Shown here: positions 9,105 through 17,225 of the stretch, piece after piece | Position numbering within the stretch: the first letter of the stretch is position 1 | How the letters are laid out: every line of letters starts with the position of its first letter | Assembly: GCF_002204185.1 (NCBI RefSeq) | Contig: NZ_MXPU01000023.1 | Location: forward strand, 28,888 to 92,887 | Direction of reading: 5' to 3' | DNA from: Rhizobium esperanzae | GTDB lineage: Bacteria > Pseudomonadota > Alphaproteobacteria > Rhizobiales > Rhizobiaceae | Length of the DNA stretch: 64,000 bases | Notes under the pieces: model-generated | What the model was told of the DNA's origin: nothing | The model's input: only the letters and a program-made list of their open reading frames with translations | Database searches by the model: none | Program-made: the position numbers and the translations under genes

Positions 9105-10581
9105 GAAACGCAAAATACTCAAGTTGAAGACCGATGATCTTGTTCCACCCGAGGAAGACCGCAAGGTCGAGCTGCACACATTCGACGTCCTGTTGCCATG
9201 CCGCAGATACGATGTGAGCTACAAGGTTGCCGTCCTTGGCCAGATGAGTCCAACCCTCGAATTTCTCATGCGGTTAGTTAAATCTGTCGACGGAATTGGA
9301 GAGGACGAAGCTCGGCAGTTTTTCGGTTACAATCGCGTCGAGATGGAATTCGTTCTAGGCGAAGGAACGACGCCAGGTTACATTGAGCGCCGCACGAATA
9401 GGCTTTGGCTTACGACCGCTGGAGAAGCTCTTTTCTCGAACGGTGACGACGGCCCAGCTATCTATTCTGTCGAGAACCGCCGCAATAGTTTCGGATTTGA
9501 CCAGCTAGCGATAGCGCCTCAGACCCATATGCATCTCGATCAACTGGAGATGAACCTTCCCGACCTTAGCCTCGACGTTTATAAAGGAGGGGGGAGAGCG
9601 TCGAAAGTTGTAGAGGACCGTTTTCACTATTTTTTCCGAGAACTCGCCGATCGTGAAGACCGCGACCGCCTTCAGCGCCGCGACCTTTACGCAATAGGAT
9701 CTGCGATTCCCGGTGATCGTTTTCAAGTCCCAGTGCGGATCAAAGTTGTCGCTCAAGCTTCAAGCCCAAGCGTCGTCGAGGCGGATCTCACCTCGTGGCG
9801 ATCGGATCAGGAAATGTCTGATCGCCCCGAGATCGAACAGGCTGTTGGACGGTTTCTTTCTGAGCTTCGGCTTCCCAAGCAGGAAGCTGTTGATGCCCAC
9901 GCCTACAGACTCTTGACTGAACTTGCTCCTGAATTTTTCAAGGAATTTACAATCAGCAGCGGCCTCTCTATCGGGCGATACTGGCGAGAGGCGGTTTCCC
10001 GCGCAGGCGAACCTCGAACGGATAGGCAGACGATCGCTTTGGTCGGCTCGCTTCTGACACAGGGAAACATTGAGCGGATCCTGCGAGTGATTGATTATGG
10101 CCTTCGGAAAAGCGATCCCCCGAAGATGGTCCTCTCTGTACCTCCGGTAACAAAGCATTGGGGTGCAACGACCCTTCTTAGGGATCTGAATGCCCTCATA
10201 AGAATGAAACTCCGTCATTCCGATGGGGACGAATCCAGTGAACCCGAGACATGCTGCGTTTGCACTGAAAAAGTACCAAAATACATTAGTTCTGCCTTCG
10301 ACAACTCGGTTGCTATCGCATACTGCAGCCTTCCCCCTAGCCTCGAGATATATCTCATACCGGGGTTGGCCGCGGTTGCACTCGTTCATGCGCCCATCGG
10401 TCCGGCAGGAATGGGTGCGCCGGCCCCGCTTGGGTTCGCTACGTTTGATCCCGCGGTGATCCGTCGAATCGAGAATTTAATTGGTGATGAAGTCGTGCCA
10501 CGCGTTAACGAAGACGCACGACGTTCGGCTATCGAACGAGCAATTGCGCCTCGAGCGGCGTTGGAAGCGAAGGTAGATTGA
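9097..10581 (+). CDS. Partner protein of the NERD-kinase-helicase
   Basis: A 494-aa protein without a family I can name. It overlaps the helicase gene by 8 bases, so the two are almost certainly co-translated and functionally linked. Residues 45-110 (MSPTLEFLMRLV, then a helix and LWLTTAGEALF) look like a winged-helix domain. Near residue 385 a CCVC cluster could bind metal. The C-terminal segment (LALVHAPIGPAGMG in spirit: ALVHAPIGPAGMGAPAPLG) is glycine/proline rich. I looked for a PLD HxKxxxxD motif, as expected for a Mokosh partner, and did not find one. Confidence 0.65.
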   Translation: MLEKRKILKLKTDDLVPPEEDRKVELHTFDVLLPCRRYDVSYKVAVLGQMSPTLEFLMRLVKSVDGIGEDEARQFFGYNRVEMEFVLGEGTTPGYIERRTNRLWLTTAGEALFSNGDDGPAIYSVENRRNSFGFDQLAIAPQTHMHLDQLEMNLPDLSLDVYKGGGRASKVVEDRFHYFFRELADREDRDRLQRRDLYAIGSAIPGDRFQVPVRIKVVAQASSPSVVEADLTSWRSDQEMSDRPEIEQAVGRFLSELRLPKQEAVDAHAYRLLTELAPEFFKEFTISSGLSIGRYWREAVSRAGEPRTDRQTIALVGSLLTQGNIERILRVIDYGLRKSDPPKMVLSVPPVTKHWGATTLLRDLNALIRMKLRHSDGDESSEPETCCVCTEKVPKYISSAFDNSVAIAYCSLPPSLEIYLIPGLAAVALVHAPIGPAGMGAPAPLGFATFDPAVIRRIENLIGDEVVPRVNEDARRSAIERAIAPRAALEAKVD

Positions 10582-10976
10582 AAAGCTCCTGCCGATTCCG
10601 AATTGATCATTAGGTTAGATCGTCTGGTCAAAGGTTCGACTGTTCGTATCCCACACATCAACAAATCCGATTTGGTTGGCTGTGTGCTGTCGTTTTCGAG
10701 GAGGCATTGCAGCCAAGCGCAGGCCGACTGCTTTGCGCCTTCATTTCTGCCAGTTAGGCGCTGCCCTAGCGTTCCCAAAAGCGGCCAGTCCGCTGATCTA
10801 CCCTCAAGCTCAGCGACGGGGTAAATCCTTTTCTGTCCGCATCTGCTACCGCCGCTCGATCGGCGGGCGCCATCCTGACAATCAACTTGCCAAAACTGCT
10901 GCAATCCGAGGTGCCGCATGAATGCGGCAGAGGCATTTATGTCGCCGCAGATGATGTCTTGCTGTCTGGCAGGACG
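10582..10976. other. Intergenic region between defence modules
   Basis: About 395 bases between two convergent units. No convincing gene and no clear hairpin terminator was seen. Confidence 0.4.
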
Positions 10977-12461
10977 TCAGCGGCCACGCGGGTTTTGCTT
11001 GCCTGAGCAATATGGGCAGCCATCGCGCCTTGGCGTCGCCGTTTCAGTCATCGACAGGTTTTTGAACTGGAAGACGGTCTTGGGCGAGCGTAATTCGGTT
11101 TCGCCCGAGACGACACGAAATAGGCCGGCGGCTGTTAGGATGGCAGCAGTCATGGATACGAATGATACGGAGAACTCGGGCGCTATGCGCCCGACGAAGC
11201 TTTTGACGTCACGCTCGCCTATCTGCCCGCATTTTGGTTGCTTCGACGCCAGGAAGGCCATTGCGGCATCGAGATCGTCCACATGCCCGGCCAATTCCCG
11301 GCGACGATCCGCCTCGGACATTGCCCGCAGTGCCGCTTCCCTCTCGGCGGCGCTAGCCACATAGTCGTTCGGGACATTCCAACAACCCAGACATTCGGTG
11401 CCTTCTACCAGTCCGTACGTCACCGACTGCGCCCGCAGGCTGTCCGTACTTCCGCCCATGACGATCCGCGGGTGCAAGCCCTGGATGTCCTGGCGTGACG
11501 TGTCGATATCCACGGCGGAAATGACCAAATCGAATTCGTCGTTCGCTTCCGCTTCGGCTAGTTGAGGATGCAGCCCGAGGCGGAGCCCCTTAATATAGCC
11601 GCGCAACGTGCCTGCATGCTCCATGCCACCCAAGCCGGACAGCGCGCGGTAGCGTGCCACGGCATCTGTCTTGAGGTGGCCGATGTCGGCGATGCCGGCC
11701 AAAAAACAGCGATTAAGGTTGGTCCCCTCCTTGTCGTGGTGATCATGGTCGACGGATACCACGAACGTATCAGCAAGTTCGCTGGCGCCGAGAATCTGGA
11801 TGAAGCCTTGTCCAACCGCGCCAGCGCCAATGAGGTAAAGCGGCCGCAGGTGCGAGCCGACCAGATTTGGTCCGTCGTCGAGGTCGTCCCACCGGCCCGC
11901 CGAGCCGTCCCAAAGCGAATAGGCATCATCATCGGCGAAGCGACCCTTCCTGAGTCCCTTCGCGCGCTTGAAAAGCTCGCCGGCGACCAGGCAGGCCGCA
12001 AGATACGGGCCGATGCACTCCTGGCGGTCGGATCCGCGCCCGAACCGGTGCGGTTCGTGGCCGATCCATGCTTTCCATCCCGCGCCCCAGCAGTAGAGAT
12101 CCGCGCCGCTGGCGCCTTCCCCGGTCAGGTCAACGATGATGTCCGCGGTACCGTCTTCCGGCAAAACCGAGATCCGTCCGCCGTTTGCCCATGTAGCTAG
12201 GTTTTCGACTCCCTCCATCGCATTGATCGGACCGGCGCCGTTTGGCCTGACCACCGAGATATCGCCTTCGACATCAACCTGGATCGCGCGAACTACGCCA
12301 TGCAGCCTTGCCGTCAGGTTGGTCAGGCATACCAGCATATGCTGACGATTGACCTTGCCCGTGACGCTGCCAACGCGCAAAAGCACGGTGATCATCTCGG
12401 CCTCTTTGCCCAGCCCATCAATCGGTCTCGAATGTCGATCACCCAATGCCAAGTCCGTCAT
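10977..12461 (-). CDS. ThiF/E1-like Ubl-activating enzyme
   Basis: A 494-aa E1-like enzyme expected to adenylate the C-terminus of a ubiquitin-like protein. The nucleotide-binding loop LIGAGAVGQG lies at about 211-220, followed by DHDHHDKEGTNLNR (about 238-251), the usual D...N-x-N-R site of ThiF/E1 proteins, and LVISAVDID. Two Cys pairs, ECLGC and CPYC near the C-terminus, suggest a zinc site; one of these cysteines could also carry the thioester. The 200-residue N-terminal extension is uncharacterised. ATG 12461 overlaps the stop of the JAB gene as ATGA, making this the last gene of a four-gene operon. Confidence 0.88.
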   Translation of the reverse strand: MTDLALGDRHSRPIDGLGKEAEMITVLLRVGSVTGKVNRQHMLVCLTNLTARLHGVVRAIQVDVEGDISVVRPNGAGPINAMEGVENLATWANGGRISVLPEDGTADIIVDLTGEGASGADLYCWGAGWKAWIGHEPHRFGRGSDRQECIGPYLAACLVAGELFKRAKGLRKGRFADDDAYSLWDGSAGRWDDLDDGPNLVGSHLRPLYLIGAGAVGQGFIQILGASELADTFVVSVDHDHHDKEGTNLNRCFLAGIADIGHLKTDAVARYRALSGLGGMEHAGTLRGYIKGLRLGLHPQLAEAEANDEFDLVISAVDIDTSRQDIQGLHPRIVMGGSTDSLRAQSVTYGLVEGTECLGCWNVPNDYVASAAEREAALRAMSEADRRRELAGHVDDLDAAMAFLASKQPKCGQIGERDVKSFVGRIAPEFSVSFVSMTAAILTAAGLFRVVSGETELRSPKTVFQFKNLSMTETATPRRDGCPYCSGKQNPRGR

Positions 12462-12991
12462 CGGAAGTCCCTCTTGTCGAGCGCAGGCCCCGGCATCATG
12501 ACAAGGCGGTCTTGAACCTGTCGGGGCGCGAGCATATGCCAGTAGTCGTTTTGCCACTCGTGCACCCCGATGCCCTGGGGCCATGGTGCTGTCTGCATTC
12601 CGTAGGCCGGGAACACGAGCGACAGGATACGGCGGCTGGAAATCATGGCATCGTCGTATCGGGAGTGCTCGGTATTGGCCCCGGGGTGACTATGGATCTG
12701 GGCCAAAGGCTTCCAGCCGTCGGGCAGGTCATGCACCATTTCGCGCATCGCATCGGCCTCAACGTGATAGTTGCCAGGCGTGGATTGTTGGCGAGGGGCA
12801 CGGGCCGAGCGAACCATTGCGACGTCGCCGTCCCGGTCCCCGTACCAGAACACGCACGCTTCCCGCCGACCGGCGCGTTGCAGCATCTCGCACGTCGCCG
12901 CGATCGCGGTCGGCGGCAGCTTAAGAACAAGGCGGCTGGGAACGTATGGACTCGGTGCCGGGGCACGGCGCAAGAGATACTCATCCTGCAT
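12458..12991 (-). CDS. JAB/MPN metallopeptidase (deubiquitinase-like)
   Basis: A 177-aa JAB-domain zinc peptidase. The JAMM signature is visible as IHSHPGANTEHSRYDD (H-x-H-P, then S-x2-D) with the upstream catalytic Glu probably in REACVFW. Such enzymes trim ubiquitin-like precursors after Gly-Gly or remove Ubl from targets. The adjacent Ubl protein ends in TGGA, so removing the last Ala would expose a GG end. The gene overlaps the E2-like gene by 11 bases and the E1 gene by 4. Confidence 0.88.
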   Translation of the reverse strand: MQDEYLLRRAPAPSPYVPSRLVLKLPPTAIAATCEMLQRAGRREACVFWYGDRDGDVAMVRSARAPRQQSTPGNYHVEADAMREMVHDLPDGWKPLAQIHSHPGANTEHSRYDDAMISSRRILSLVFPAYGMQTAPWPQGIGVHEWQNDYWHMLAPRQVQDRLVMMPGPALDKRDFR

Positions 12992-13499
12992 ATCGCTCGA
13001 ACCTTCCCTGATAGTTGGTGCGGAAGGCCCGTTCTATCGCCGACAGGGTGTTGCGGAACGTGTCACCGGTGCGCCAGAGAATTGCGTCTTCACCGCCGTG
13101 GTTGACGTCGTAATATTCGAAGACCGCCGAACAGCAGACGAGCTGGATCACGCCGTCGGGTCCTTGGTACGCGGCATGAATGTGGACCTCGGGCGAGGTC
13201 AGCTGCGGTAGGTGATGCTGGTCGGATTGCCCCGCGTAATCGAGAGTCGCGGGATTGACGAACCTGGCGCTCGGCGGCCAGTCGGCGCCGGCGATGAAGT
13301 CCAGCCGAAGCAGATATTCCTCAGCGACCCCCTCGTGCGTACCGCGCATGGGGACGAGCAGGGTGCGGTCCGACAACTGGGTCCAACCCAGCTCCTCCAT
13401 GCTTTGACCTTCGAATTCGAGGACGCGTGGCAGGTGCTGATCCAGCACCTGCCTGCCCGCCCGCAGATCGAGGCTCGGCCGTGATCCGTGCACGGCCAT
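12981..13499 (-). CDS. E2-like (UBC-fold) protein
   Basis: A 172-aa protein placed where an E2 conjugating enzyme is expected. Strands such as EEYLLRLDFIAGADWPP and the C-terminal helix LSAIERAFR fit a UBC fold, and Cys122-Cys123 (QLVCCSAVF) are candidates for the thioester cysteine. Similarity is structural rather than by a diagnostic motif, so the assignment rests largely on operon context. The ATG at 13499 lies one base from the stop of the Ubl gene; longer upstream starts would run through that gene and are less likely. Confidence 0.68.
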   Translation of the reverse strand: MAVHGSRPSLDLRAGRQVLDQHLPRVLEFEGQSMEELGWTQLSDRTLLVPMRGTHEGVAEEYLLRLDFIAGADWPPSARFVNPATLDYAGQSDQHHLPQLTSPEVHIHAAYQGPDGVIQLVCCSAVFEYYDVNHGGEDAILWRTGDTFRNTLSAIERAFRTNYQGRFERYAG

Positions 13500-13500
13500 G

Positions 13501-14223
13501 TCACGCGCCCCCGGTGCGGGCTGCGATCTCGAACTTCTTGTCGCACAGCCCCTGCCGCTGCGCCGCCTCGAGAGACAGCGAAAGGTGATCCATGAGACTG
13601 ACCGGCCCGCCGGCGGTGTTGGCCTGGAGCACGTCACGCTCCGTGCGCGTGACCTCGAGCTCCCGGTAAGCCTGGTCCCAGAGTTCGGCCAGCGTGATCG
13701 GGCCGTCCACCTTAAAACGTGCGGTTTCGAGTTCGCCTAGATGCTTAACCCGCACCGTCTGCTTTTTCGGACCAACAAGCTTGCCGGGCTTGAAGCTTTC
13801 CACCCCTGCCTCGTCCAGATTGATCAGCTCCTCCTCGTCGAGGGCGATGTCGGGCTCGTCAGTCTTTTCGAGGTAGATGCCCTTGTCGGCAGCCACGTTC
13901 TTGAGCTTGCGCAGCGTCGCTGCCGTGATGAAGCGCGCGGGCCAGTCAAGGGCTTCACCCGAAAAGGCGATGCGATAGGAACGATCACTGAGGGCGACCA
14001 GGAAGCGGCCGCCGTCCGACAGAGGCACGGATTCGCGGTGCCGCACATCTTCGAGCTCGCCGTCGTCGAGTAGCTGCAAGACATAAACGTACTCGTCCGA
14101 TTCGAAACCAGCAGCCAGCGCGATCTGGCCACCCGACGGCGTCCGGTCCCTCATGGGAACCGTGCGGAACACCAGATCGGTGCCCGCAATCTCGATCGTG
14201 CGATTGGGATTGACGTCACTCAT
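13501..14223 (-). CDS. Multi-ubiquitin-like protein (three Ubl domains)
   Basis: A 240-aa protein made of about three ubiquitin-like units: residues 8-75 (RTIEIAGTDLVFRT...), 80-148 (YRIAFSGEALDWPARFIT...) and 153-240 (QTVRVKHLGELETARFK...). The last unit ends RTGGA, so the JAB peptidase could release a GG tail for E1 activation. This matches the multiubiquitin (polyUbl) operons described in bacteria. ATG 14223 is chosen over an upstream ATG at 14256 because AAGGAG stands 8 bases before it. First gene of the leftward E1-E2-JAB operon. Confidence 0.84.
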   Translation of the reverse strand: MSDVNPNRTIEIAGTDLVFRTVPMRDRTPSGGQIALAAGFESDEYVYVLQLLDDGELEDVRHRESVPLSDGGRFLVALSDRSYRIAFSGEALDWPARFITAATLRKLKNVAADKGIYLEKTDEPDIALDEEELINLDEAGVESFKPGKLVGPKKQTVRVKHLGELETARFKVDGPITLAELWDQAYRELEVTRTERDVLQANTAGGPVSLMDHLSLSLEAAQRQGLCDKKFEIAARTGGA

Positions 14224-14258
14224 TTCAGAAACTCCTTCATTTCGATATTTCATCAAAT

Positions 14259-14279
14259 ACTAGCTAAAAACTAGCTAGT
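14259..14279. promoter_or_regulatory. Direct repeat operator candidate
   Basis: ACTAGCTA occurs at 14259-14266 and again at 14270-14277, an 11-base period (one helical turn). The second copy extends to the palindrome ACTAGCTAGT. It lies just upstream of the Ubl operon and near a divergent RHH regulator. RHH proteins bind short repeats with this spacing, so it is a likely operator. Confidence 0.5.
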
Positions 14280-14306
14280 CAATATGGATCGGATGGCTAA
14301 TTAATG

Positions 14307-14335
14307 TTGACAAGTTGAGTGGAGAATGGTAGAAC
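14307..14335 (+). promoter_or_regulatory. Sigma-70-type promoter for the RHH gene
   Basis: TTGACA (14307-14312), a 17-base spacer, then TAGAAC (14330-14335). The start codon at 14361 follows a GGAGGGA at 14349-14355. Confidence 0.55.
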
Positions 14336-14360
14336 CGCGCGTCCACACGGAGGGAAGAGC

Positions 14361-14576
14361 ATGGTTGAAAAGCGTACGATGACGCTGAATTTGAGTTCGC
14401 AGGAGATGGATCTGGTCGACCGCCTTGCGGACGAGAAGGGCTTATCTAAGACCGCGTTGGTAAGGCAGGCACTCAGGCTCTATCAGTCCATCACGGACAG
14501 AATAGACCGAGGCGAGAAGGTGTTCTTCGAAGACCCGTCGACCAAGGAAAAGGCCGAATTGATGGTGCTGAGCTAG
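14361..14576 (+). CDS. Ribbon-helix-helix (CopG-type) regulator
   Basis: A 71-aa protein with an RHH fold: a strand KRTMTLNLSS, then helix DLVDRLADEKG, turn, and helix LSKTALVRQALRLYQSI. Likely DNA-binding repressor or antitoxin. The ATG at 14361 is preferred over an in-frame codon at 14319 because of the GGAGGGA 6 bases upstream. It lies 4 bases before a GNAT-like gene, an arrangement like RHH/GNAT (TacAT, AtaRT) toxin-antitoxin pairs, and faces the Ubl operon, with the ACTAGCTA repeats between. Confidence 0.8.
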   Translation: MVEKRTMTLNLSSQEMDLVDRLADEKGLSKTALVRQALRLYQSITDRIDRGEKVFFEDPSTKEKAELMVLS

Positions 14577-14580
14577 CACG

Positions 14581-15210
14581 ATGTCGGGAATGTTGATCGG
14601 CACGTTCGACCTGTTCGACCGCAGAACGGGCAAGTTCGTTGAGGCCCAAGTAGTGAGCCCCGCCGGCGCGAGCAACGTCGCCGACATCGAAGCGTCGTGG
14701 CGCCCGCTCATGCAGGCCAGGATCGAGCAATTGAGGGCGCAGGATCGACTGACCATCGAATCGCTTGGCGAAAACGAACTTCAGGACGCTCATTGGCGAT
14801 GGTCCGAGAAGGTCGAAAGGTCGTCCAATCGCCTTGACCGACAATCGTTCGCGATCGTGGCTGAAGGCGCCACTCAGGGCCTCATGCTCGTGACGACCGC
14901 GGGCTTCGCCAGGGAACCCACCCAACGCGGCAAACCACTGGTCACGATAGACCTGTTGGCTACTGCGCCTTGGAACAGGCGGCGGTTCGATCCCGCTGCG
15001 CGCTTCAAGGGCGTTGGGCGGATCATGATGGTTGCTGCCATCAGCCTTAGCGTCCAAGAGGAATTCAGTGGAAGAGTGGGGTTGCACGCCTTGCCACAAG
15101 CAGACGCTTGGTATCGTGATACGGTTGGAATGATCGACTTAGGGATAGACGAGACTCGCATGCGCTACTTCGAGCTGACCGAAGCTAAAGCGCGCGCGTT
15201 CCTCGCATAA
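14581..15210 (+). CDS. GNAT-like acetyltransferase
   Basis: A 209-aa protein whose C-terminal part resembles a GNAT fold: VTIDLLATAPWN, then RFKGVGRIMMVAAISLS (the acetyl-CoA loop, here G-V-G-R) and VGLHALPQADAWYR. It could acetylate a protein or a charged tRNA, or, if paired with the upstream RHH protein, act as a toxin. At 209 aa it is longer than TacT-type toxins (about 160-175 aa). It is in one transcription unit with the RHH, XRE and ImmA genes. Confidence 0.65.
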   Translation: MSGMLIGTFDLFDRRTGKFVEAQVVSPAGASNVADIEASWRPLMQARIEQLRAQDRLTIESLGENELQDAHWRWSEKVERSSNRLDRQSFAIVAEGATQGLMLVTTAGFAREPTQRGKPLVTIDLLATAPWNRRRFDPAARFKGVGRIMMVAAISLSVQEEFSGRVGLHALPQADAWYRDTVGMIDLGIDETRMRYFELTEAKARAFLA

Positions 15211-15221
15211 CAAGGGAGCAG

Positions 15222-15725
15222 ATGATGGAGATGCTTGTCTCACGCGACTGGCTCCGGCGAAAGATCGAGTCGGATCCGGATACGGACAATGACGCAGGAT
15301 GGCCGATCGAGGCTGTCGATAACATAGGCATGTTCTTGCCGTCCGAATTGGTGTCGGACGTAGGGAACGTGGTCGAACTTAAGCACGCCTTCGGCGTGTT
15401 CATTCGCCAGCTGCGACGACGCGACCAGTTGTCTGTCGAGGCGCTGGCCGAAAAAGCTCGAGTGGAAGCGCGGGAAATCAGGTTGATCGAGCTCGACCCC
15501 AACTACAAGCCTAGGCCACGGACGGTCCACCAACTGGCCGAGCACTTCGCTATGCCGCCGCAGGCGTTGATGAAGCTGTCGGGGGCGACCGTGACGCGAG
15601 ACGAGGCCTTGTGGGAAGAGGCTCAAAAGTTCGCGGCTAAATCGGATGACTTGTCCAAACTGACCAAACAGGAGCGACAAGACTTGGAAGGCTTCGTCAA
15701 ATTCCTGGTATTAAGTCAAAAGTGA
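15222..15725 (+). CDS. XRE-family HTH regulator
   Basis: A 167-aa protein with a Cro/C1-type helix-turn-helix at about residues 53-110 (FGVFIRQLRRRDQLSVEALAEKARVEAREIRLIE). The preceding AGGGAG supports the start at 15222. It lies 4 bases upstream of an ImmA/IrrE-type peptidase gene. HTH-peptidase pairs of this type (for example CapH/CapP at CBASS loci) derepress defence genes after DNA damage through cleavage of the HTH protein, so the same logic is plausible for the nearby Ubl operon. Confidence 0.82.
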   Translation: MMEMLVSRDWLRRKIESDPDTDNDAGWPIEAVDNIGMFLPSELVSDVGNVVELKHAFGVFIRQLRRRDQLSVEALAEKARVEAREIRLIELDPNYKPRPRTVHQLAEHFAMPPQALMKLSGATVTRDEALWEEAQKFAAKSDDLSKLTKQERQDLEGFVKFLVLSQK

Positions 15726-15729
15726 AGCG

Positions 15730-16656
15730 ATGAACGGAGGGACGGTCGGAGCCTACGAAGCAGAAGACATACGTCGGCTCGTCGACCGGATTCTACGCCA
15801 TTTGGGCAATCCCGAACCGCCCCTCCGTCTTGCTGACGTTCGCTTGCTGCTCGAGCTCGACCTCAAGTTCTACAGCCTCACCAACCCCTCGCTGCTGCAG
15901 GAAATAGCCCACCGGATGAAAGTGGCCGGCAAGCAGGTGCTCGCGCGCCCGACTCTTCTGGTGGACGTAGTTAAGAAGGCCAAACTATCGGCGCTGTGGG
16001 TGCCTGACGGCAACCGCATCCTGATCGACGAGGGTGTTCCCGACGCCAAGAAGCGTTGGATCGAAGCGCACGAAGTCGGCCACAGCTTCATTCCGTGGCA
16101 TAAGGATTTCCTCTTCGGCGACGACCAATACACCCTCGATCCGGATTGCCACGCGGATGTCGAGGCCGAGGCGAACTTCGCGGCGGCGCGGTTGCTGTTC
16201 CTCCAAGACCGTTTTTCGACCGAAGCTCGAGATATTGCGATCACCTTCAAGACCATCCAGAAGATGGCCAAGCGGTACGGCAACACCATAACCACCACGC
16301 TGTGGCGCACGGTGGAGGAACGCGACAAGCAGCAGCCGGCGTTCGGAATGGTCAGTGCCCATCCTCACCACGCCGATATCGGGCGGGAGCCCGACGGCAA
16401 GGACGTGCGGTATTTCATCCGATCGGAAGCCTTCAGGAAGCGCTTCCCAGGCATCACGCAAGAGTTCTGTTGGAACCTCCTGCGTGCCAATTGCGGAGGC
16501 ACTAGAAGGGGGCCGGTTTTCGATGGCAGCATCGTACTGACGGACGTGAACGGAACCCGCCACGAGTTTGCGATGGAGTGCTTCTGCAACCAGCATGCGG
16601 TGCTGACTTACGGGGTGTATGTACGCCCAGCTCCGCTCGTCATCGGGATGAACTAA
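15730..16656 (+). CDS. ImmA/IrrE-type metallopeptidase
   Basis: A 308-aa zinc peptidase with the motif HEVGH at 114-118, inside EAHEVGHSFIPWH, and a downstream EAEANFAAARLL that supplies the third ligand, as in ImmA/IrrE/M78 enzymes. It probably cleaves the XRE protein encoded just upstream. The 120 residues after the peptidase core are unassigned and contain three cysteines (EFCWNLLRANCGG and ECFC). Confidence 0.85.
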   Translation: MNGGTVGAYEAEDIRRLVDRILRHLGNPEPPLRLADVRLLLELDLKFYSLTNPSLLQEIAHRMKVAGKQVLARPTLLVDVVKKAKLSALWVPDGNRILIDEGVPDAKKRWIEAHEVGHSFIPWHKDFLFGDDQYTLDPDCHADVEAEANFAAARLLFLQDRFSTEARDIAITFKTIQKMAKRYGNTITTTLWRTVEERDKQQPAFGMVSAHPHHADIGREPDGKDVRYFIRSEAFRKRFPGITQEFCWNLLRANCGGTRRGPVFDGSIVLTDVNGTRHEFAMECFCNQHAVLTYGVYVRPAPLVIGMN

Positions 16657-17225
16657 AGGCTGCCAATGCGGGGGGTTCGGCAGACAAGAAGGTCGGGGCC
16701 CAATTCCGCCATTTGTTGGTCAATGACTATCAGGCTGGCGTAGCCAGGCCCCGTGCGAATACAGCCATACCGGCCACTCGTGGGCCGGACGCCCCAAAAA
16801 AGGATCTTAGAATGCGGTGCGTCGGGCACGAAGCCTGGCCGTATCCAGACGGATAGATGCGGCGACCGTGCATCGTCCGGTCGATAGGGCCTGAAGCGGT
16901 ACCATGGACTAAGGCAAAAAACTCAGTCCATGACGCCAAGCCCGGTTAGTCCTCTATCGACACCCCGTTCGCCAAAAGCTGCCAGTCCGCTTACAGCCAC
17001 TTACCGGCCATTCCGAAAGTAAGTAGTTGCTCGGATTGGACAATTTAATGCGAATACAGCGACTGAACGACTGGGTCAGCGGTTCCAATCCCATCAAGGC
17101 GAGGGATGAGTTGGGTATGCCGCTCCGAATAGCCCCATTTGTCACATCACTGAAAAACTTCTGACCTAACGAGGCTTTCCGGGCCTCCGCTCAGGGTGCG
17201 GCCGTCGATCAGGAGTGACGAAATC
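16657..17225. other. Intergenic region before the T3SS locus
   Basis: About 570 bases without a convincing gene. CATGGACT (16902-16909) and AGTCCATG (16925-16932) could form a stem around an A-rich 15-base loop. AGGAG at 17211-17215 is the ribosome-binding site of the next gene. I saw no clear tts or hrp box. Confidence 0.4.

Noticed and set aside
9097..10581. PLD nuclease domain in the helicase partner
   Set aside because: No HxKxxxxD motif is present, so the Mokosh MkoB identity was not adopted.
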